Assembly: GCA_026984715.1 (NCBI GenBank)
Contig: JALSRO010000015.1
Coordinates: 1 to 5,788, forward strand
Length of the DNA stretch: 5,788 nucleotides
DNA from: Chromatiales bacterium
GTDB lineage: Bacteria > Pseudomonadota > Gammaproteobacteria > Thiohalospirales > Thiohalospiraceae
Direction: 5' to 3'
Shown here: in pieces, positions 1-5,427 of the stretch
How positions within the stretch are numbered: the first letter of the stretch is position 1
How the letters are laid out: each line of letters opens with the position of its first letter
Notes under the pieces: model-generated
What the model was told of the DNA's origin: nothing
Database searches by the model: none
Seen by the model: only the letters and a program-made list of their open reading frames with translations
Program-made: the position numbers and the translations under genes

Positions 1-721
1 CCCCGCCGGCACTATGCAGGTGGTACTGGGGCCGGGCTGGCCCGGAGTGCTGTTGCACGAGGCTGTCGGACATGGGCTGGAGGGGGATTTCAACCGCAAG
101 GGGAGCTCCACCTTCTCCGGGCGTATCGGGGAGCGGGTAGCTGCGCCGGGATGTACCGTGGTGGACGATGGTACCCTGCCCGGGCGGCGTGGTTCACTGA
201 ATATCGACGATGAGGGTACCCCGACGCAGCAGACCGTACTGATTGAGAACGGAATCCTCCAGAACTACCTTCAGGACAAGCTCAATGCCCGTCTGATGGG
301 TATGGAGCCCACCGGGAACGGGCGCCGGGAATCCTATGCCCACGTGCCGTTGCCGCGCATGACCAACACATACATGCTACCGGGCAGCCATGCTCCGGAG
401 GAGATCATCGCCTCGGTGGAGAAGGGGCTGTATGCGGTCAACTTTGGCGGCGGCCAGGTGGATATCACCTCCGGCAAGTTCGTCTTCTCCGCCAGTGAGG
501 CCTATCTCATCGAGAACGGCAGGGTTGGCCGGCCGGTTAAGGGAGCGACCCTGATCGGCAACGGGCCCGACGTGCTGACCCGGGTAGGTATGGTGGGCAA
601 CGATCTGCGGCTGGACGATGGGGTCGGTGTTTGTGGCAAGGAGGGACAGAGCGTCCCGGTGGGGGTGGGTCAGCCGACACTGCGTATCGATGGTCTGACA
701 GTGGGTGGAACCGGACTTTGA
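1..721 (+). CDS. tldD: Metalloprotease TldD, C-terminal half (5' end outside window)
   Basis: TldD is the zinc-metalloprotease subunit that pairs with PmbA/TldE; in the cytoplasm the complex degrades unfolded peptides, and it is linked to microcin B17 maturation and CcdA turnover (family knowledge). The reading frame is open from base 2, so the ATG at 14 is an internal Met and not the start. About 239 residues of a protein usually near 480 are present. Numbered from that Met, the metal-binding HExxxH motif is HEAVGH at 15-20, followed by GLEGD. The conserved Cys is C207 in the GVCGKEGQ segment, and the protein ends with the typical [15 protein letters not shown] tail. Both zinc-ligand regions are intact, so the gene looks functional. 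It stops at TGA 719-721, 55 bases before the antiporter start, with no terminator-like hairpin seen, so read-through into the next gene is possible. PmbA is not encoded in this window. Confidence 0.96.
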   Translation, partial: PAGTMQVVLGPGWPGVLLHEAVGHGLEGDFNRKGSSTFSGRIGERVAAPGCTVVDDGTLPGRRGSLNIDDEGTPTQQTVLIENGILQNYLQDKLNARLMGMEPTGNGRRESYAHVPLPRMTNTYMLPGSHAPEEIIASVEKGLYAVNFGGGQVDITSGKFVFSASEAYLIENGRVGRPVKGATLIGNGPDVLTRVGMVGNDLRLDDGVGVCGKEGQSVPVGVGQPTLRIDGLTVGGTGL

Positions 722-776
722 CCTGCTCCCATCGACGGGAAGGGATCGGGGCCGACAGGGAGCAGATGCGGCGCTC

Positions 777-2627
777 ATGAACGAACATACAATGTTGCTG
801 TTGGCTGGGATCGGGCTATTGGCGATCGTCTGCCAATGGTTCTCCTGGTGGGTGAAACTGCCGGCCATCCTGTTCCTGCTGCTGGCTGGAATCGTCGCGG
901 GGCCGGTTACCGGCTGGCTTGAACCGGATGCCCTGTTCGGCGATCTCCTGTTCCCGATCGTATCGCTTTCAGTCGCGGTTATCCTCTTCGAGGGAGGCCT
1001 CACCCTGAGATTCCACGAGATCCAGGGGCTGGAACGGGTGGTGCGGAATCTGGTTTCGGTGGGGATGGTGATCACCTGGATGGTGGTTGCCGTGGCCACC
1101 CATTTTCTGCTTGATTTCGACTGGAGTCTCTCCTTCCTGTTTGGTGCGGTGATGGTGGTGACCGGTCCCACCGTAATCGTCCCTCTGCTGCGGACCGTCC
1201 GCCCCAACGCCAGCATCTCCAACATTCTGCGGTGGGAGGGGATCGTCATCGATCCCATTGGTGCCCTCTTGGCGGTGCTGGTATTCGAGTTCATCATCTC
1301 CGGTCAGGGGGGGGATGCCCTGACCCATACCCTGCTGACCTTTGGAACCATCCTGGTGATCGGTTTTACCATGGGTGTGGCAGCGGGCTATCTGCTGGGC
1401 CTGATTCTGCGTCACCATCTGTTGCCGGAGTATCTGCACAATGTGGCCACGCTCACACTGGTTTTCGGGGTATATGCCTACTCCAACGCCGTCGCCGACG
1501 AGTCGGGACTGCTGACGGTCACCGTGATGGGGATCTGGCTGGCCAATATGAAGCAGGTACCGATGAAGGATATTCTGCACTTCAAGGAGAGTCTCAGCGT
1601 GCTGCTGATCTCCGGCCTGTTTATCATCCTGGCGGCACGTGTCGAGTTGGGGCAGTTTATTCAGCTGGGGTGGGGTGCCGGGGCGCTGTTCGTCACCATT
1701 CAATTCCTCGCCCGTCCCGCCAAGGTGTTCATCTCCACTCTGGGCTCCAGTCTCAGTTGGCAGGAGCGCGCCCTGCTCGCCTGGATTGGTCCGCGCGGCA
1801 TCGTGGCGGCAGCGGTCACGGCACTGTTCGCCCTGCGCCTCCAGCAGCAGGGTTACGAAAGGGCAGAGCTACTGGTACCCCTGGCATTCACCATCATCAT
1901 CGGCACCGTGGTGTTGCAGAGCGCCACGGCAGGTATCCTGGCGCGTCTTCTCGGGGTGGCCGAGCCGGAGCCGAAGGGGTTCCTGATCATCGGCGCCAAC
2001 TCATTCGCCCGGGCCATAGGGAGAGTGCTCCGCAGGCATGGTTTCCGTGTGGTGCTGACCGATACCAACTGGAAACACATCAAGGATGCACGGGTCAAGG
2101 ATGGGCTGGATACCTTCTATGGCAATCCGGTCTCGGACTATGCCGATCGTCATCTGAATCTGGTGGGGATCGGTCGTATGCTGGGACTCTCGCGGCAGAG
2201 CGATCTGAATGCGCTCGCCAGCCTCAAGTATCGTACCGAGTTTGGCCGCAAGGGGATCTACACACTGCAGTCCAGCGCGGATGTCAACAAACCGGAGAAA
2301 CTGACCGTATCGGATGAGCATCGCGGCTATGTCCTGTTTGGAGAGGATGTCACCTACTCCAAACTGGCCAGCCTGATCAGCAAGGGGGCCGAGATTCGCA
2401 GTACTCTGTTGACCGAAGAGTTCGACTTCGACGCCTATCGCGAGCGGTATGGCAGCCGGGTGATTCCACTGTTTGCGTTGAGCCCGAAGGGGAAGCTGGA
2501 GTGTTTCGTGGCGGGAGGGAAGCTGACGCCCCAGCCGGGATGGACCGTTATCGGGCTGATCCAGCCAGCCGAGGAGGATGGAGCCGATAGTGCCCGGCAG
2601 AAGAGCGGGGAGGGGAGCGGGAGATGA
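777..2627 (+). CDS. CPA1/NhaP-like cation:proton antiporter with C-terminal Rossmann (TrkA-N-like) domain
   Basis: This is an inner-membrane Na+(K+)/H+ exchanger of 616 residues. Residues 1-392 form roughly 12-13 hydrophobic segments of the Na_H_Exchanger type. Visible family motifs are FEGGLTL at 71-77, TGPTVIVPLLR at 129-139, WEGIVIDP at 153-160 with the probable transport aspartate D159, and IGPRGIVAAAV at 337-347. A soluble domain from about 400 begins with a Rossmann-like glycine pattern, G406 to G415 in GANSFARAIG, and has an acidic residue at the end of the second strand (D429 in VVLTDT), as expected for NAD(H)-type nucleotide binding. The last 100 residues resemble no domain I can name firmly; an RCK_C-like fold is possible. 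The frame opens at 705, but I chose ATG 777 because the first hydrophobic helix starts there and the 24 extra residues are non-membrane and would overlap tldD. The Shine-Dalgarno sequence is weak (AGGGAG at 757-762, 14 bases away). The residue before D159 is Ile instead of the Asn of classical NhaP. Ion specificity cannot be read from sequence. Confidence 0.93.
   Translation: MNEHTMLLLAGIGLLAIVCQWFSWWVKLPAILFLLLAGIVAGPVTGWLEPDALFGDLLFPIVSLSVAVILFEGGLTLRFHEIQGLERVVRNLVSVGMVITWMVVAVATHFLLDFDWSLSFLFGAVMVVTGPTVIVPLLRTVRPNASISNILRWEGIVIDPIGALLAVLVFEFIISGQGGDALTHTLLTFGTILVIGFTMGVAAGYLLGLILRHHLLPEYLHNVATLTLVFGVYAYSNAVADESGLLTVTVMGIWLANMKQVPMKDILHFKESLSVLLISGLFIILAARVELGQFIQLGWGAGALFVTIQFLARPAKVFISTLGSSLSWQERALLAWIGPRGIVAAAVTALFALRLQQQGYERAELLVPLAFTIIIGTVVLQSATAGILARLLGVAEPEPKGFLIIGANSFARAIGRVLRRHGFRVVLTDTNWKHIKDARVKDGLDTFYGNPVSDYADRHLNLVGIGRMLGLSRQSDLNALASLKYRTEFGRKGIYTLQSSADVNKPEKLTVSDEHRGYVLFGEDVTYSKLASLISKGAEIRSTLLTEEFDFDAYRERYGSRVIPLFALSPKGKLECFVAGGKLTPQPGWTVIGLIQPAEEDGADSARQKSGEGSGR
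2611..2617 (+). promoter_or_regulatory. Strong Shine-Dalgarno inside the antiporter 3' end
   Basis: AGGGGAG lies within the last codons of the antiporter, 6 bases before the ATG at 2624 that overlaps the antiporter stop as ATGA. It is better placed than anything in front of the glycosyltransferase start at 2742. It could serve the short bridging ORF, or it may simply reflect the glycine/serine/arginine-rich tail of the antiporter. Confidence 0.4.
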
Positions 2628-2752
2628 ATCGCTTCTGTTGCCGGCCGGGCAGACGATGTTGTTCCAGTCGCCGAATGTCCTTCGTCCGTGGCCGGGAGTG
2701 CCTCTCTTTCTCACCTCGATATGCCCGGGTGACGGTCGCGAATGATGGGTAG
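2624..2752 (+). CDS. Possible 42-residue Cys/Arg-rich bridging ORF (uncertain)
   Basis: This short ORF starts at an ATG that shares ATGA with the antiporter stop codon. It has AGGGGAG 6 bases upstream and ends at TAG 2750-2752, which is 11 bases inside the glycosyltransferase gene. The predicted peptide begins MNRFCCRPGRRCC, with five Cys (5, 6, 12, 13, 26) and ten Arg in 42 residues. It resembles no family I know. In GC-rich DNA a 43-codon open frame can occur by chance, and the Arg/Cys richness is typical of a non-coding frame, so a genuine peptide is doubtful. Even so, ribosomes translating it would end at the start of the next gene, so its role, if any, may be translational coupling. Confidence 0.22.
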   Translation: MNRFCCRPGRRCCSSRRMSFVRGRECLSFSPRYARVTVANDG

Positions 2753-3839
2753 TACGTCAGAACCGTGCCTGTTTGTGGCCATCTCTTCCCACGGTTTCGG
2801 GCACCTGGCCCAGAGCGCGCCGGTCGTCAATGCATTGCGGGAGACTCTCCCCTCCCTGCGGGTGGTGGTACAGAGCACCCACCCCAGGGCATTGCTGGCC
2901 AGCCAACTGAGGGGGGAGTTCGAGCAGATTTGTCAGCCGACCGATATCGGGATGTTGATGTCCGGCTCTCTGGATGTGGCGGCACAGGAGAGCGCAGCGG
3001 AGTACCTCCGCTTCCACCGGGAGTGGGAGCGGCGGGTGGAACGTCAGAGCCGGCTATTGCAGCGTTACCGGCCGGATGCCGTGCTGGCGAATGTTCCCTA
3101 TCTCCTGCCGGCAGCGGCGGACCGGGCCGGGATTCCCTGTGTTTCTCTCTGTTCGCTGAACTGGCTGGATATTTATGACAGTTACTGCGGCAACCATCCC
3201 GAGGCAGATCGCATCCGGCAACAGATGCTGGAAGCCTATCGTGCCGCTACCCTGTTTCTGCAGCCACGACCCAGCATGCCGATGGTCACGCTGCCCAACC
3301 GTCGGGAGATAGGTCCGATTGCCCGCAGGGGCCGCTCGTGGCGGGCACTTCTGAACAGAGAGCTGGATCTCGAAAAGGGGGAGAAGCTGGTACTCATCTC
3401 CCTCGGGGGGATCCATACGCCACTGCCGCTGGGGCAATGGCCTGCCATGCCCGGTGTGCGCTTCCTGGTGCCGGGTGGCGACGTTCCTGACTGCCGCCAT
3501 ATCCTGAGTGCGGCATCGCTGGAACTGTCGCACATCGATCTGCTCTGTTCCTGTGATGCGTTGATCACAAAACCCGGCTATGGCAGTTTCGCCGAGGCGG
3601 CGTGTAACCAGATTCCGGTACTCTATGTTCCCCGGGATGGCTGGCCGGAGGCTCCATTCCTGATCTCATGGTTGCAGAAAGCGGTTGCTTGCTGCGAGAT
3701 CAGCCGTTCGATGCTGGAGCAGGGGGCGTTCGAGGTACAGCTTCGGCGGCTGTTTGCCGAGAAGCCGCGTACGCCGATGGAGCCCACCGGAATAGCGGAT
3801 GCTACGGAGGCACTGCTACCGCTTCTACAGAGGAATTGA
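2742..3839 (+). CDS. GT-B-fold glycosyltransferase-like protein (MurG / arabinokinase N-domain type)
   Basis: This 365-residue protein looks like a nucleotide-sugar glycosyltransferase of the GT-B fold. An N-terminal beta strand leads into SSHGFGHLAQSAPVV (15-29), whose HGFGH at 17-21 matches the glycine-rich acceptor-side loop seen in MurG-like enzymes and in the glycosyltransferase-like domain of plant L-arabinokinase. The C-terminal half has VLISLGG at 217-223 and TKPGYGSFAEAACNQIPVLY at 276-295, the donor-binding signature, followed by RDGWPEAPFL (298-307), again closest in style to the arabinokinase N-domain. There is no kinase domain, signal peptide or membrane helix, so it should be cytoplasmic. 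Donor and acceptor sugars cannot be inferred. The start is the first of two tandem ATGs (2742, 2745), since an in-frame TGA lies at 2730-2732. No Shine-Dalgarno sequence is visible, suggesting coupling to upstream translation. It lies 114 bases after the antiporter on the same strand. Confidence 0.8.
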   Translation: MMGSTSEPCLFVAISSHGFGHLAQSAPVVNALRETLPSLRVVVQSTHPRALLASQLRGEFEQICQPTDIGMLMSGSLDVAAQESAAEYLRFHREWERRVERQSRLLQRYRPDAVLANVPYLLPAAADRAGIPCVSLCSLNWLDIYDSYCGNHPEADRIRQQMLEAYRAATLFLQPRPSMPMVTLPNRREIGPIARRGRSWRALLNRELDLEKGEKLVLISLGGIHTPLPLGQWPAMPGVRFLVPGGDVPDCRHILSAASLELSHIDLLCSCDALITKPGYGSFAEAACNQIPVLYVPRDGWPEAPFLISWLQKAVACCEISRSMLEQGAFEVQLRRLFAEKPRTPMEPTGIADATEALLPLLQRN

Positions 3840-3845
3840 TCCGGT

Positions 3846-3877
3846 GGCTCTTTATCAAATCGAGTGGGTGAAGAGCC
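3846..3877 (+). terminator. Inverted repeat just after the glycosyltransferase gene, possible terminator
   Basis: GGCTCTT (3846-3852) and AAGAGCC (3871-3877) form a perfect 7-bp inverted repeat with an 18-base loop. It begins 7 bases after the glycosyltransferase stop. The flanks (CCGGT before, GACCCGG after) could extend the stem imperfectly. No T tract follows, so intrinsic termination would be weak; it could instead protect the mRNA 3' end. Confidence 0.3.
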
Positions 3878-3941
3878 GACCCGGTGATACTGTATATTGC
3901 ATGCGGGATTTCACAGAGATGCCGGATTGGAGCACAGTGCG

Positions 3942-3962
3942 CAGGGGAGGAATGCTCCCCTG
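3942..3962. terminator. GC-rich hairpin between convergent genes, possible bidirectional terminator
   Basis: CAGGGGAG (3942-3949) and CTCCCCTG (3955-3962) form a perfect 8-bp stem around a 5-base loop (GAATG). The hairpin sits between the convergent glycosyltransferase and darP genes, 28 bases beyond the darP stop. Location and stem fit a shared terminator for both strands, but neither side carries a run of T, so classical Rho-independent activity is not assured. Confidence 0.42.
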
Positions 3963-3990
3963 TCAAACCCTGGAATGGAGGCATTGCCGG

Positions 3991-4488
3991 CTATCGGCCC
4001 TGCCGGGAGTCACTGGTCAGCTCGCGCAGATAACGGAACAGGCGGCGGGCAGCGGTGGGTGGCCTGCCCGCAGCGCTCTCTCTGGCGGCGTTGCGCAGCA
4101 GTGTGCGCAGCTGCTGCCGATCGGCTTGGGGGTAGTCACGCAGCAGGCTCTCTACGGCGGTGTCTCCCTCCTCCAACAGGCGGTCCCGCCACCGCTCCAG
4201 GCGGTGGAAGTGGGCGGTGGCGAGAACTCTCCTCTCCCTGCGAGGCTGGAGCGCATCAGCAATGGCCGCGGCGTCACGTTGGCGCAGCAGTTTGCCGATG
4301 AATTTCAGTTGCCGCTTGCGTCCGCCGTGGGCCTTGATCCCCTGGGCTTGTTCGATCGCCTGTCGCAGACTGGTGTCGAGCGGGAGCTCAGCCAGCTGCT
4401 CCCTGCGCAGGCCGACCAGTTCCTCCCCCAAGCTCTGCAGCTGTTTCATCTCACGCTTGAGCTGTGACTTGCTTTTTGTCTCTTCCAT
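3991..4488 (-). CDS. darP: Ribosome-associated protein DarP (YjgA, DUF615 family)
   Basis: DarP/YjgA is a small cytoplasmic protein that binds late 50S ribosomal precursors and helps the peptidyl-transferase centre mature (family knowledge). The 165-residue product carries the family's conserved blocks: SKSQLKREMKQL at 6-17, LPLD at 35-38, GRKRQLKFIGKLLRQRD at 56-72, the HRLERWRDRLLEEGD stretch (95-109), DRQQLRTLLRNA at 123-134 and FRYLREL at 151-157. It is helical, very rich in Arg, Lys and Gln, and has no membrane or signal segment, as expected for an rRNA binder. The frame is open back to an ATG at 4545. I prefer the ATG at 4488 because GGATGG lies 7 bases upstream and family similarity begins a few residues later; ATGs at 4494 and 4503 are alternatives. 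The gene is convergent with the glycosyltransferase and divergent from nudF. Relatives often sit beside tldD and pmbA, which matches the nearby tldD, though here with two genes between and inverted orientation. Confidence 0.95.
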   Translation of the reverse strand: MEETKSKSQLKREMKQLQSLGEELVGLRREQLAELPLDTSLRQAIEQAQGIKAHGGRKRQLKFIGKLLRQRDAAAIADALQPRRERRVLATAHFHRLERWRDRLLEEGDTAVESLLRDYPQADRQQLRTLLRNAARESAAGRPPTAARRLFRYLRELTSDSRQGR

Positions 4489-4652
4489 CGTCATACCATC
4501 CATCTGCCAGCCACATGGGCCGCCCCTCGAAACGAGCCAGCTCAAGACAAGGAAGCGAGTCTACAAGGGGAACTGACCATTTTCCAGCGCAAAGATGGCG
4601 CATGTCGGGGAGGTCGGGTCATCAACCGTCTCATCGTTATTATTAACCCGGC

Positions 4653-4658
4653 TACAAT
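4653..4658 (+). promoter_or_regulatory. Candidate -10 box for the nudF unit
   Basis: TACAAT matches the sigma-70 -10 consensus at five of six bases and sits in the AT-rich core of the divergent region, about 130 bases before nudF and 50 before the leader-ORF Shine-Dalgarno sequence. No good -35 box is found 16-18 bases upstream (the region reads TCTCATCG), so this would need an activator, or the match may be chance. Confidence 0.3.
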
Positions 4659-4685
4659 ATATATCGCATTCAGGGCTTCAGGCAA
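4656..4685 (-). promoter_or_regulatory. Candidate sigma-70 promoter for darP
   Basis: On the - strand, TTGCCT (complement of 4680-4685, four of six to the -35 consensus) is followed after 18 bases by TATATT (complement of 4656-4661, five of six to the -10 consensus). It would give a darP leader of about 160 bases. The -10 overlaps the candidate + strand -10, so the two promoters could compete. Found by eye only. Confidence 0.3.
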
Positions 4686-4785
4686 ACCGGGTGCTGGATC
4701 GGAGGTTGTGAATGAATTATATCCAGTTGTGTTTGTCTACTGTTTCCGTAAATCATCAACCTGATATGTCGAGTTCAAGGCTTCA
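4669..4785 (+). repeat. Short direct repeat flanking the leader region
   Basis: TTCAGGGCTTCA at 4669-4680 and TTCAAGGCTTCA at 4774-4785 agree at 11 of 12 bases and lie 105 bases apart, one near the putative transcription start and one over the nudF ribosome-binding area. Each copy itself contains two TTCA tetramers 8 bases apart. A repeated protein or RNA target is possible; coincidence is also plausible at this length. Confidence 0.3.
4701..4705 (+). promoter_or_regulatory. Strong Shine-Dalgarno of the nudF leader ORF
   Basis: GGAGG lies 6 bases before the ATG at 4712, near-ideal spacing. It is the best ribosome-binding site in the divergent region and does not serve nudF directly, whose start is 84 bases downstream. 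This is the main reason for considering the short ORF translated. Confidence 0.5.
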
Positions 4786-4789
4786 ATAA
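4712..4789 (+). CDS. Possible 25-residue leader peptide overlapping the nudF start
   Basis: The ORF starts at ATG 4712, behind an excellent GGAGG, and ends in TAA at 4787-4789, whose last A is the first base of the nudF ATG (TAATG arrangement). The peptide begins MNYIQLCLSTVSVNHQPDMS. It has no run of one amino acid typical of an attenuator, no signal or membrane segment, and no family I recognise. No terminator hairpin was found in it. The stop-start overlap suggests that terminating ribosomes reinitiate at nudF, which itself has only AAGG (4777-4780) at 8 bases. It is too short for coding statistics to help, so confidence rests on the Shine-Dalgarno sequence and the overlap. Confidence 0.4.
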   Translation: MNYIQLCLSTVSVNHQPDMSSSRLQ

Positions 4790-5427
4790 TGTCCCGGAAA
4801 ACAAGCAGCGGGAAAACATCGGCCCCGGAGGGGGTCGAAATAATCGAACAGAAGATCGGTTATGATGGCTTCTTCCGGCTCTACAACTATCGCCTGCGCC
4901 ATCGTCTCTTTGCCGGTGGCTGGACGCCTGTAATCTCCCGTGAGCTGTTCGAGCGCGGCCATGCGGTGGCGGTGCTGCCCTACGATCCCTGCAGTGATAT
5001 GGTGGTGCTGGTGGAACAGTTTCGAATCGGTGCACTGGAGGCAGAGGGCGGGCCGTGGCTGCTGGAGTGTGTGGCGGGGATGATCGAGCAGGGGGAGGGT
5101 GCGCGGGAGGTGGCCCATCGGGAGGCGATGGAAGAGGCCGGTTGTGAGCTGATGGAGCTGGAGTTTATCTGTCAATATCTGGTCAGTCCCGGTGGCACCT
5201 CGGAGCAGATCACTCTCTACTGTGGCAGGGTGGATGCCAACGGTGCCGGGGGGATTTACGGCCTGGTCGAGGAGCATGAGGATATCCGGGTAACGCCGGT
5301 TTCGTTCGATCGCGCCATGGAGCTGCTGCAGGAGGGGCGCATCAACTCCGCCGCACCGATTATCGCCCTGCAGTGGCTGGCAATGAACCGGGAACAGCTG
5401 CGCGCCAGATGGGGTCGGCCAGAGTGA
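4789..5427 (+). CDS. nudF: ADP-ribose pyrophosphatase, NUDIX hydrolase (NudF/TrgB type)
   Basis: This enzyme hydrolyses ADP-ribose (and probably related ADP-sugars) to AMP and ribose 5-phosphate in the cytoplasm, clearing a reactive NAD breakdown product. The 212-residue length matches E. coli NudF (209). The Nudix box fits GX5EX7REUXEEXGU exactly: G97, E103, R111-E112, E115-E116, G118. A proline (P134, in LVSPGGTSEQ) lies 15 residues after the box, the position that marks ADP-ribose pyrophosphatases within the superfamily. The N-terminal part (about 16-60, with FFRLYNYRLRHRLFAGGW) is the domain-swapped beta region that helps bind ADP-ribose in the dimer, and EEHEDI (161-166) covers the expected catalytic-glutamate loop. 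An in-frame TGA at 4762 limits the start to ATG 4789. Its stop overlaps the next gene by 4 bases. In E. coli nudF is followed by yqiB and cpdA; here a nuclease-type phosphoesterase follows instead. Confidence 0.95.
   Translation: MSRKTSSGKTSAPEGVEIIEQKIGYDGFFRLYNYRLRHRLFAGGWTPVISRELFERGHAVAVLPYDPCSDMVVLVEQFRIGALEAEGGPWLLECVAGMIEQGEGAREVAHREAMEEAGCELMELEFICQYLVSPGGTSEQITLYCGRVDANGAGGIYGLVEEHEDIRVTPVSFDRAMELLQEGRINSAAPIIALQWLAMNREQLRARWGRPE

Larger units (their letters stand above)
4489..4788. other. Divergent intergenic region between darP and nudF
   Basis: About 300 bases separate the chosen darP start from the nudF start. The part next to darP (to about 4625) is GC-rich and shows no convincing gene or RNA; in-frame ATGs for longer darP versions lie here. 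The stretch from about 4630 to 4665 is markedly AT-rich and holds overlapping promoter-like elements for both directions and the imperfect palindrome GTTATTATTAAC at 4636-4647. The segment from 4701 onward holds a possible leader ORF. No riboswitch or tRNA fold was recognised. Confidence 0.6.

Noticed and set aside
14..16. ATG 14 as the start of a short complete gene
   Set aside because: The frame is open to the window edge and the protein begins in the middle of TldD just before the HExxxH motif, so the gene is cut by the window.
705..776. N-terminal extension of the antiporter to ATG 705
   Set aside because: The added 24 residues are polar, overlap tldD, and precede the first membrane helix; ATG 777 gives a normal NhaP-like N-terminus.
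377..1297. Long open frame on the - strand antisense to tldD and the antiporter
   Set aside because: It lies opposite two well-recognised genes, its translation is a low-complexity Ser/Thr/Arg/Pro-rich mix typical of a shadow frame, and it matches no family.
1232..2317. Long + strand open frame inside the antiporter
   Set aside because: An alternative frame of a GC-rich gene; the translation is Gly/Arg/His-rich and featureless, while the main frame carries all antiporter motifs without a frameshift.
3799..4467. + strand open frame opposite darP, overlapping the end of the glycosyltransferase
   Set aside because: darP on the other strand has clear family motifs; this frame is its complement and has no recognisable content.
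4489..4545. N-terminal extension of DarP to ATG 4545
   Set aside because: The extra residues (MSWLVSRGGPCGWQ...) show no family similarity and there is no Shine-Dalgarno sequence ahead; ATG 4488 has GGATGG at 7 bases.
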